5,800 bases of DNA from an uncultured beta proteobacterium (GTDB lineage: Bacteria; Pseudomonadota; Gammaproteobacteria; Burkholderiales; Burkholderiaceae_C), in contig CAIYNH010000621.1 in assembly GCA_903927495.1 (NCBI GenBank), positions 1 to 5,800 on the forward strand. Reading direction: 5' to 3'. The position numbers and the translations under genes are program-made. How positions within the stretch are numbered: the stretch's first letter is position 1; each line of letters starts with the position of its first letter. The notes beneath the pieces were generated by a model. The model saw only the letters and a program-made list of their open reading frames with translations. It did no database searches and had not been told where the DNA came from. This document shows positions 1 through 5,124 of this stretch, piece after piece.

Positions 1-213
1 CGCCTGCTTGATTTGTTGCGCGAGCTGGTGGACGAACTGCATCTGGCCGCCGTGGTCGTCACGCACGACCTGGCAGTGGCGCGTTTGCTGGCGCAACGCA
101 TGCTAGTGATGAAAGACGGCCTGGTGGTCGAGCAGGGCCTGACCGACCGTGTGCTGGACGACCCTCAGCATCCCTACACCCAATTGCTGGTCTCATCAGT
201 GCTGACGCCATGA
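1..213 (+). CDS. phnK: PhnK, C-terminal fragment (C-P lyase ATP-binding subunit)
   Basis: This is the last 70 codons of an ABC-type ATPase; its start lies left of the window. The fragment has the end of the nucleotide-binding domain. A hydrophobic strand leads into the switch histidine in VVVTHDLAVARLLAQRMLVM (H22 of the fragment), followed by KDGLVVEQG. The tail DDPQHPYTQLL is typical of PhnK and related oligopeptide-transporter-like ATPases. PhnK is not a transporter in the known system: it docks on the PhnGHIJ core complex in the cytoplasm and is needed for phosphonate breakdown. Walker A, the Q-loop, the signature and Walker B would be upstream and cannot be checked. The stop overlaps the phnL start by ATGA, so the two are probably translationally coupled. 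The assignment as PhnK is helped strongly by the following phnL and phnM. Upstream I would expect phnG, H, I and J. Confidence 0.93.
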   Translation, partial: RLLDLLRELVDELHLAAVVVTHDLAVARLLAQRMLVMKDGLVVEQGLTDRVLDDPQHPYTQLLVSSVLTP

Positions 214-911
214 CAACTCTTATTGAAACCATTGCTTTGTCCAAAACCTTCACGCTGCATGGCCGTGGTGGCCTGCAACTGCCGGTGTTTGCAGGCATCG
301 ACTTGAGTGTGCGCGCAGGCGAGTGTCTGGCGCTGACCGGCCACTCTGGCAGTGGCAAAAGTTCTTTGTTGCGCTGTTTGTACGGCAACTACGCGGCCAG
401 CAGTGGCGATGTGCGCATTCACCATCTGGGCGAATGGGTCAGCTTGACGAATGCGGCACCGCGCGAGGTGTTTGATGTGCGCCGGCGCACGCTGGGTTAT
501 GTTTCGCAGTTTTTGCGCGTGATTCCGCGAGTTTCGACGCTGGACATCGTGGCCGACCCATTGCGACGGCTGGGGGTGAGTGCCGAGCAGGCACGTGCCC
601 AGGCCGCGCAATGGTTGCAGCGCCTGAATCTGCACGAACACCAGTGGCACCTGCCACCAGCGACTTTTTCAGGTGGCGAACAACAGCGTGTCAACATTGC
701 CCACGGCATGATCACCGCCCCACCGGTGCTGCTGCTCGATGAGCCCACAGCCTCACTGGATGCCGACAACCGCCGGGTGGTGGTCGAGCTGATCCATGCT
801 GCACGCGCTCAAGGAAGCGCCATTGTGGGCATCTTTCATGATGATGAAGTGCGCGAGGCGGTGGCAACCCGTTGCTTCGATGTAGAGCAACACCGCAGTC
901 CTGTTTGTTAG
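210..911 (+). CDS. phnL: PhnL, C-P lyase system ABC-type ATPase
   Basis: This is a complete 233-residue ATPase, close to the usual PhnL length. All ABC motifs are visible: Walker A GHSGSGKS (44-51), Q-loop glutamine in LGYVSQFLRVIPRVST (Q100), signature FSGGEQQR (153-160), Walker B VLLLDEPT (173-180) and the switch histidine in GIFHDDEVR (H210). The N-terminal strand and the GYVSQFLRVIPRV stretch are characteristic of PhnL rather than of PhnK or transporter subunits. In the known pathway PhnL works with PhnG, PhnH and PhnI in attaching the phosphonate to the ribose of ATP, and it can stack on PhnK bound to the core complex. It is cytoplasmic and has no membrane segment. The ATG start lies in the phnK stop (ATGA), which fixes the start. 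phnM follows after 16 bases. No key residue is missing. Confidence 0.96.
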   Translation: MTTLIETIALSKTFTLHGRGGLQLPVFAGIDLSVRAGECLALTGHSGSGKSSLLRCLYGNYAASSGDVRIHHLGEWVSLTNAAPREVFDVRRRTLGYVSQFLRVIPRVSTLDIVADPLRRLGVSAEQARAQAAQWLQRLNLHEHQWHLPPATFSGGEQQRVNIAHGMITAPPVLLLDEPTASLDADNRRVVVELIHAARAQGSAIVGIFHDDEVREAVATRCFDVEQHRSPVC

Positions 912-913
912 CC

Positions 914-919
914 AAGGAG
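914..919 (+). promoter_or_regulatory. Ribosome binding site of phnM
   Basis: AAGGAG sits 8 bases before the phnM ATG and just after the phnL TAG. It is a strong Shine-Dalgarno match and supports the ATG at 928 as the start. Confidence 0.85.
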
Positions 920-927
920 CCACTTTT

Positions 928-2070
928 ATGAGTCAGCGCATTTATAGCAACGCCCGCATTATCACGCCAGACGAAGAATTCACCGGCAGCGTGGTGATCG
1001 ACAACGGCAGCATCCAGGCGGTTGATCGTGGCAACACTTCGGTGCCAGGTGCACAAGACTGGGCTGGCGACTGGCTCATGCCAGGCCTGGTCGAGCTGCA
1101 CACCGACAACCTGGAAAAACACCTGTCGCCACGACCAGGGGTGATCTGGAACGCCCACTCGGCCATGGTGGTGCACGATGCTCAATGCGCTGCGGCAGGT
1201 ATTACCACCGTGCTGGATTCTGTGGTGATTGGTGATCTGGATGAGGGTGGCCCGCGCTGTCAGACACAGCACACCTCGATCGCGGCACTGCACCAGTGCC
1301 GCGACGAAGGGCTGATGCGAGTTGTACATTTGCTGCACCTGCGCTGTGAGTTGTCCGCCCCCGACATACTGGAGGTGTTTCACCAATACACCAGCGACCC
1401 ATTGCTGTCATTGGTCAGCATGATGGACCATACGCCCGGCCAGCGCCAGTGGCGCGACCTGAAAAGCTACCGACGCTACACCGAGCGCAATGGACGCTAT
1501 AACGACGGCGAATTTGAGGCCATGATTGCCCAGCGCAAAGCCGACCAGCAGGCTTACTCACTGCCGCACCGGCTTGAAATTGTGCGTGAATCCCAGGCGC
1601 GTGGACTGCCCCTGGCCAGCCACGACGACACCCTGCTGAGTGACATCACGCAAGCCGTTTCGGAAGGCATTGGCATGTCTGAGTTTCCCACCACGATCGA
1701 AGCAGCACAGGCCGCACGCGAAGCTGGCATGGCCATCATCATGGGCGGGCCCAACATGGTCAAGGGTGGTTCGCATTCAGGCAACGTTTTGGCGGCTGAG
1801 TTGGCACAACTCGACTTGCTGGACATCTTTTCCTCCGATTACGTGCCCAGCAGCTTGCTCATGGCGACTTTCATGCTGGGCCAGCTTGAGGGCTGGACGC
1901 TGCCCAAGGCCGTGCGCACCGTCACCTGCAATCCGGCTCGCGCCATAGCCATGCACGACCGCGGCGTGATTGCGGTGGGCCTGCGGGCTGACCTGTTGCG
2001 CGTGCGCATGAACCGTGTCGGTATGCCGGTGGTGTTGCAGACCTGGCAGGCTGGCGAACGGGCTTATTGA
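928..2070 (+). CDS. phnM: PhnM, alpha-D-ribose 1-methylphosphonate 5-triphosphate diphosphatase
   Basis: This is a complete 380-residue amidohydrolase-superfamily enzyme, near the length of known PhnM proteins. In the C-P lyase pathway it hydrolyses 5-triphosphoribosyl 1-phosphonate to the 5-phosphoribosyl 1-phosphonate and pyrophosphate, before PhnJ breaks the C-P bond. Visible PhnM signatures are the metal-binding segment in MPGLVELHTDNLEKH (51-65, with H58, D60 and H65), HLLHLRCE (134-141), MMDHTPGQRQ (165-174), LASHDD (229-234), PNMVKGGSHSGN (275-286) and SSDYVPSSLL (302-311, with D304). The N-terminal strand region (1-50) and the C-terminal region around GLRADLLRV form the small beta domain usual in the superfamily. 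It is cytoplasmic, with no signal peptide. It is preceded by a good ribosome binding site and lies in the phnK-phnL-phnM run, so co-transcription is expected. Confidence 0.97.
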   Translation: MSQRIYSNARIITPDEEFTGSVVIDNGSIQAVDRGNTSVPGAQDWAGDWLMPGLVELHTDNLEKHLSPRPGVIWNAHSAMVVHDAQCAAAGITTVLDSVVIGDLDEGGPRCQTQHTSIAALHQCRDEGLMRVVHLLHLRCELSAPDILEVFHQYTSDPLLSLVSMMDHTPGQRQWRDLKSYRRYTERNGRYNDGEFEAMIAQRKADQQAYSLPHRLEIVRESQARGLPLASHDDTLLSDITQAVSEGIGMSEFPTTIEAAQAAREAGMAIIMGGPNMVKGGSHSGNVLAAELAQLDLLDIFSSDYVPSSLLMATFMLGQLEGWTLPKAVRTVTCNPARAIAMHDRGVIAVGLRADLLRVRMNRVGMPVVLQTWQAGERAY

Positions 2071-2105
2071 GACTTTGTCCCCAACTCTTCGTCGAAGTAT
2101 TTGAC

Positions 2106-2753
2106 ATGAACTTCACCCACATTGCCGCCCTGAATTTGCCCGCGTCGGTGCAGTTGAGCGAAGCCCCCGCCCTGACCACCAGCTGCATGGTGCGCGATTG
2201 CCGCTATGGCCGCTACACCCAGGTGGGTGAGCAGACCCGCATGGAAGACTGTTTGCTCGACGATTACGCTTACGTTCAGCATTACTGCGACCTGATGTCG
2301 GCGGATATTGGCAAGTTTGCCAACATTGCTAACATGGTGCGCGTCAACCCCGGTTTTCACCCGATGGAGCGCCCCAGCTTGCACCATTTCACCTATCGCC
2401 CCACCATGTATGGCATGGCAGAGCAGGACGAGCAGGAATTTTTTGCCTGGCGCCGGCGCCAGCGGGTGCGCATTGGGCACGACACCTGGATTGGCCACGG
2501 CGTGGTGATCATGCCGGGGGTAACGATTGGCAATGGGGCAGTGGTGGGCAGTAATTCAGTGGTCACCAAGGATGTGTTGCCTTACGCCATCGTGGCGGGT
2601 GCGGGTGCCAAAGTGATACGGCAACGGTTCCCCAAAGCGATTGCGCAAGCCCTTGAAGCCATCGCCTGGTGGGACTGGGAGCATACAACCCTCACAGAGA
2701 GAGTGGATGATTTTCGAGATTTGAGGGTGTTTCTGTCCAAATACGCAACTTGA
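2106..2753 (+). CDS. Phosphonate-locus hexapeptide-repeat acyltransferase
   Basis: This is a 215-residue left-handed beta-helix acyltransferase of the xenobiotic/chloramphenicol acetyltransferase (CatB-like) type. Imperfect hexapeptide repeats run from about residue 28 to 80 (e.g. CRYGRYTQVG, ADIGKFANIANMVRV). A long loop follows, with NPGFHPMERPSLHHF (81-95); one of its histidines (H85 by position) is the likely catalytic base. Regular repeats resume at 121-165 (VRIGHDTWIGHGVVIMPGVT, then IGNGAVVGSNSVVTKDV), and a charged helical tail ends the protein. Families of this kind are known from C-P lyase loci, but their substrate is not settled. An acetyl-CoA-dependent step on an aminophosphonate, analogous to PhnO, is a reasonable inference only. 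I chose ATG 2106 over the upstream TTG at 2067 because 2106 has GAAG 8 bases before it and the repeat fold begins soon after. It starts 35 bases after phnM. Confidence 0.88.
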   Translation: MNFTHIAALNLPASVQLSEAPALTTSCMVRDCRYGRYTQVGEQTRMEDCLLDDYAYVQHYCDLMSADIGKFANIANMVRVNPGFHPMERPSLHHFTYRPTMYGMAEQDEQEFFAWRRRQRVRIGHDTWIGHGVVIMPGVTIGNGAVVGSNSVVTKDVLPYAIVAGAGAKVIRQRFPKAIAQALEAIAWWDWEHTTLTERVDDFRDLRVFLSKYAT

Positions 2754-2787
2754 TTTCTTCGCTGAATTAAATCAAAGAAAGTTACCC

Positions 2788-4317
2788 GTGCATCCTCATA
2801 CGCCTGCGGTCAAACTCCAAGAAATTGAACTTAAACTGTATCTGCCTACATCCGATCTTTTGGGTTTGGCCAAAAGACTGGCGAAGTCGGCCGTGCTGGT
2901 TAGGCGGAGACCTTCGCGCCAAGCTTTGCATAATATTTATTTTGATACGCCGGATCAGAAATTGCGACAAAAGCGTGTGGCCTTGCGCCTGCGTCGCGTT
3001 GGCGAAACATTTCAAACGCATTGGTTGCAAACTCTTAAAACTAGCCCAAACGACCCGTCAGCCCTAAGCCGACGCGGCGAATGGGAAAGTCTAGTCGCCG
3101 GAGCTACGTTGTCACGCGAGGCACTTGATGCCACACCTTGGTCAGAATTTGACACCGATGGCAGTCTGTTTGACGCACTGATCCCGTGTTTTGTGACTAC
3201 CTTTGAACGAACCCTCTGGTTGGTGCACAGGCGTGATGGCAGTCTGATTGAAGTGGCGCTGGATATCGGTCATATTGAAGCAGGTGGCAAACGCACGTCA
3301 ATTTGTGAGCTGGAGCTTGAACTCAAAGTCGGTGAGCCGACAGCTTTGTTCGAAATTGCACAACAAATAGCTCGCACAGTAGCCGTTCTGCCTGCCAATT
3401 TGAGCAAAGCCCAGCGCGGTTTTTTGTTGGCACAAGACGGGCTTGATCAGCCTGAGCGTTCGCAAGCGCCTCGATTGACTTTTGACCTGACTAGGCCGGC
3501 ACTGGCACAGCGCGTCTTGCGGGAAATGTTTACCCAATTCACAGGCAACCTGAATGCTTTGCGAACCTCTGATGACCCGGAGGTAGTACATCAAGCCCGC
3601 GTCGGCTGGCGGAGGTTCAAAAGTGGCGTGCGACTTTTCAACAAAATGTTCAAAGAAAACCCGCCACCTTCCTGGCTTGAACTGCGACCCCTGCTGGATT
3701 GCCTGGGAGAGTTGCGCAATCTCGATGTCGCTCGCGACGAAACGCTACCACCACTGGCAAATGCATATGTCGTGGGAGACGATCAACGTGCGAATGACTG
3801 GCAGGCACTGACGCAGGCACTCGAACAAACTGCCAAACAGCAACGCAAAGCAGTCCGCTATGCGCTGCAAGAACCTGTGGTGGGGATGAGTTTGCTGGCT
3901 ACGTCACAATGGCTGGAAAACCTGTCGGATGGTGACGAGAATAAGCAAATTCCCAAGGATAAATTGCGGCATTGGGCAAAAAGCCGAATTTTGCGCATGC
4001 ACCAGCAGATGGAGGCAGCACACCAATCCGCCGCAACCCCTGAGGGTTTCCACCGTGCGCGCATTCTCGCCAAACGACTGCGCTATGGCTCAGAAGCTAT
4101 GCGCGATTTGCTACCCAAGCAATTGGCCAAGTACTGCCATCAACAAGCCTGTAGCCTTCAATCAAGCATTGGAGCCACAAGGGATATCACACAAGCCAGT
4201 GAATTGGTTGCAAGATTGGAAATAGACCGGGGAGTCGTCGAATTTTTGAGGGGCGTGGCATTGGGGACAGTACTTTCGTCTGCTCTGATGACAGTCCATA
4301 GATCCTCTGTCAGATAA
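2788..4317 (+). CDS. CYTH-CHAD protein, probable inorganic triphosphatase
   Basis: This is a 509-residue two-domain protein. The CYTH domain (about 8-215) has the defining ExExK motif in EIELKL (E12, E14, K16). It also has alternating basic and acidic strands: NIYFDTPDQKLRQKRVALRL (49-68), WLQTLK (79-84), FERTLW (139-144), EVALDIG (155-161), ELELELK (174-180) and SKAQRGFLL (206-214). These line the tunnel that binds triphosphate with metal ions. The CHAD domain (about 236-490) has VHQARVGWRRFKS (267-279), LGELRNLDVARD (306-317), FHRARILAKRLRYGSEAM (421-438) and LQSSIGATRD (457-466). These are conserved basic helices that bind polyphosphate in studied members. The GTG start at 2788 puts the EIELKL motif at the usual position; no earlier start is in frame and only a weak AAAGAAAG precedes it. 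It follows the transferase by 34 bases and could share its transcript. Tripolyphosphatase activity is family knowledge, not shown here. Confidence 0.92.
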   Translation: MHPHTPAVKLQEIELKLYLPTSDLLGLAKRLAKSAVLVRRRPSRQALHNIYFDTPDQKLRQKRVALRLRRVGETFQTHWLQTLKTSPNDPSALSRRGEWESLVAGATLSREALDATPWSEFDTDGSLFDALIPCFVTTFERTLWLVHRRDGSLIEVALDIGHIEAGGKRTSICELELELKVGEPTALFEIAQQIARTVAVLPANLSKAQRGFLLAQDGLDQPERSQAPRLTFDLTRPALAQRVLREMFTQFTGNLNALRTSDDPEVVHQARVGWRRFKSGVRLFNKMFKENPPPSWLELRPLLDCLGELRNLDVARDETLPPLANAYVVGDDQRANDWQALTQALEQTAKQQRKAVRYALQEPVVGMSLLATSQWLENLSDGDENKQIPKDKLRHWAKSRILRMHQQMEAAHQSAATPEGFHRARILAKRLRYGSEAMRDLLPKQLAKYCHQQACSLQSSIGATRDITQASELVARLEIDRGVVEFLRGVALGTVLSSALMTVHRSSVR

Positions 4318-4338
4318 ATTGCGTCCCTAAAAACGTGA

Positions 4339-4524
4339 TTAACGTGGCACTTTGGGTTCTGACCAGGAGTCGTATGTCAATAGCGAACCGGCAAACATGC
4401 CGACATGCTTTGGAGTAGATGTCAAGGCGAATGGCACGAATTCCTGCAGCAGTTTTTTACTAGTAGCAACAAGTCGTCGATACCAATTGGCATCAGCAGT
4501 TTGGTTGGTATTCTGTGCGCGCAT
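4339..4524 (-). CDS. Possible small protein, unknown function
   Basis: This is a 61-codon open frame on the minus strand, facing the CYTH-CHAD gene with 21 bases between the two stops. The ATG at 4524 has GAAAGG six bases upstream, a good ribosome binding site. The protein begins MRAQNTNQTADANWYRRLV. It then has a basic amphipathic stretch (VATSKKLLQEFVPFAL), a less polar segment KHVGMFAGSLLTYDSW, and the tail SEPKVPR. There is no clear signal peptide or full-length membrane segment. I do not recognise the family. An upstream promoter-like pair and a palindrome support expression. Against it are its short length, the lack of a known homologue, and an antisense open frame of similar length (4352-4585) that has no ribosome binding site. 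It could instead be a remnant of a longer gene. Confidence 0.42.
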   Translation of the reverse strand: MRAQNTNQTADANWYRRLVATSKKLLQEFVPFALTSTPKHVGMFAGSLLTYDSWSEPKVPR

Positions 4525-4552
4525 GGCAAACCTTTCGAACAAATCAATTCAT

Positions 4553-4588
4553 AAACTATGTAAACGGTTTATACAGTTTACATAGTTT
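4553..4588. repeat. Perfect 13-bp inverted repeat with 10-base centre
   Basis: AAACTATGTAAAC at 4553-4565 is exactly complementary to GTTTACATAGTTT at 4576-4588. The centre is GGTTTATACA. A second, smaller palindrome, TAAACGGTTTA, is nested at 4561-4571. The arms are AT-rich, and on the plus strand the right arm runs into six Ts (4586-4591). Two readings fit. One is an operator for a dimeric regulator (TetR-like sites can look like this) over the possible minus-strand promoter. The other is a weak intrinsic terminator for the CYTH-CHAD transcript. The low GC of the stem makes a strong terminator unlikely. The symmetry is seen directly; the role is inference. Confidence 0.8.
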
Positions 4589-4603
4589 TTTATTGCTTTG
4601 CAA
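4575..4603 (-). promoter_or_regulatory. Possible promoter of the small minus-strand ORF
   Basis: Reading leftward, TTGCAA (4603-4598) and TAAACT (4580-4575) are 17 bases apart. Each matches four of six bases of the sigma-70 -35 and -10 consensus. Transcription would start near 4568, inside the 13-bp inverted repeat, and give a leader of about 44 bases before the ATG at 4524. The elements are only moderate matches in an AT-rich stretch, so chance is possible. Confidence 0.3.
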
Positions 4604-4700
4604 ATTCGGGTTTTCCCGGGTTTGGCAATCTGCCGAGCAATGTGCGGTATGGCACAGACAGGTGATCAAGTTCAAGTGAAATTTTCCAAGAAATCGAGGT

Positions 4701-4734
4701 ACGTCACAAATCTGAAATATGTTCGCGCTATCCT
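4701..4734 (+). promoter_or_regulatory. Candidate PhoB box plus -10 element
   Basis: ACGTCACAAATCTGAAAT (4701-4718) resembles the PhoB box, two CTGTCAY-like repeats separated by an AT-rich 4-base spacer. Five of seven bases match in each repeat and the spacer is AAAT. After ten bases comes TATCCT (4729-4734), a four-of-six match to -10. Ten bases between box and -10 is the arrangement known from PhoB-activated promoters, where the box replaces the -35. Transcription would start near 4741, about 50 bases before the small membrane protein gene and its ribosome binding site. The box is degenerate (13 of 18 positions), so this is a hypothesis, though it fits a polyphosphate kinase operon well. 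Confidence 0.35.
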
Positions 4735-4780
4735 GATTCATGGGTCGTGAAGTTCAGTTCATCGACTCACTTTCACCCGC

Positions 4781-4784
4781 AGGA
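4781..4784 (+). promoter_or_regulatory. Ribosome binding site deciding the start at 4792
   Basis: AGGA lies seven bases before ATG 4792. The longer alternative start, GTG 4747, has no comparable site and would place polar residues before the membrane segment. Confidence 0.7.
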
Positions 4785-4791
4785 AATTGAG

Positions 4792-5124
4792 ATGGTTTCT
4801 TTTATTTTTGTGTTTTTATCATCGATTATTGTCATATGGGCCATGATGGTTCACTTTGACAAGCTTCGAGTCCATCGCCATTTTCATCAAAATGCCAATG
4901 TTGTCATTGCCATTTGGTGGTGCCCCATTCGGCATGGCTGGAATAAGGATGTATTGCGCTATGGCGACGGCAACAGAATCTATGAGGTTCAGTACCAGGA
5001 ACCATCTGGCACACTTCACCATGTCTGGTGTAAAACATCTTTACTCAACGGGGTTGCTATTGATGGCGACGAAATTAATTCACCAACCATGCCGACTGAT
5101 TCAAACTCAGCACGACAAATATGA
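4792..5124 (+). CDS. Small single-pass membrane protein coupled to ppk2
   Basis: This is a 110-residue protein of unrecognised family. Residues 3-20 ([17 protein letters not shown] and flanks) form one hydrophobic membrane segment or uncleaved signal anchor. It is followed at once by a basic, histidine-rich stretch, [13 protein letters not shown] (21-33). By the positive-inside rule the rest of the protein would face the cytoplasm. A second short nonpolar patch, [11 protein letters not shown] (36-46), may dip into or lie on the membrane. Residues 50-92 look like beta strands ([16 protein letters not shown], then [13 protein letters not shown]), and the tail is polar. There are two cysteines, C44 and C80. 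Its stop overlaps the ppk2 start by ATGA, so the two are probably made together. A role in anchoring or modulating PPK2 is inference; no catalytic motif is visible. Confidence 0.75.
   Translation: MVSFIFVFLSSIIVIWAMMVHFDKLRVHRHFHQNANVVIAIWWCPIRHGWNKDVLRYGDGNRIYEVQYQEPSGTLHHVWCKTSLLNGVAIDGDEINSPTMPTDSNSARQI

Noticed and set aside
712..1386. Long minus-strand frame (224 codons) antisense to phnL and phnM
   Set aside because: It is a shadow of GC-rich coding sequence. The plus strand carries complete, recognisable phnL and phnM.
2067..2105. TTG 2067 as the start of the hexapeptide transferase, overlapping the phnM stop
   Set aside because: The added 13 residues do not fit the repeat fold. ATG 2106 has a GAAG at normal distance, though the ribosome binding site is weak.
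2750..2775. Inverted repeat TTGATTT / AAATCAA around the transferase stop, as a terminator
   Set aside because: It is only a 7-bp AT-rich stem with a 12-base loop and no T run follows, so it is unlikely to separate the transferase and CYTH-CHAD genes.
4352..4585. Plus-strand 77-codon frame across the intergenic region
   Set aside because: It starts at a TTG without a ribosome binding site and lies opposite the better supported minus-strand frame; its sequence shows no domain-like pattern.
4607..4618. CGGG-TTTT-CCCG hairpin as an intrinsic terminator
   Set aside because: The stem is four base pairs and no T tract follows on either side close enough; chance is sufficient.
4747..4791. GTG 4747 as the start of the small membrane protein
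   Set aside because: There is no ribosome binding site, it would begin only a few bases after the proposed transcription start, and it adds polar residues before the membrane segment. ATG 4792 has AGGA at good spacing.
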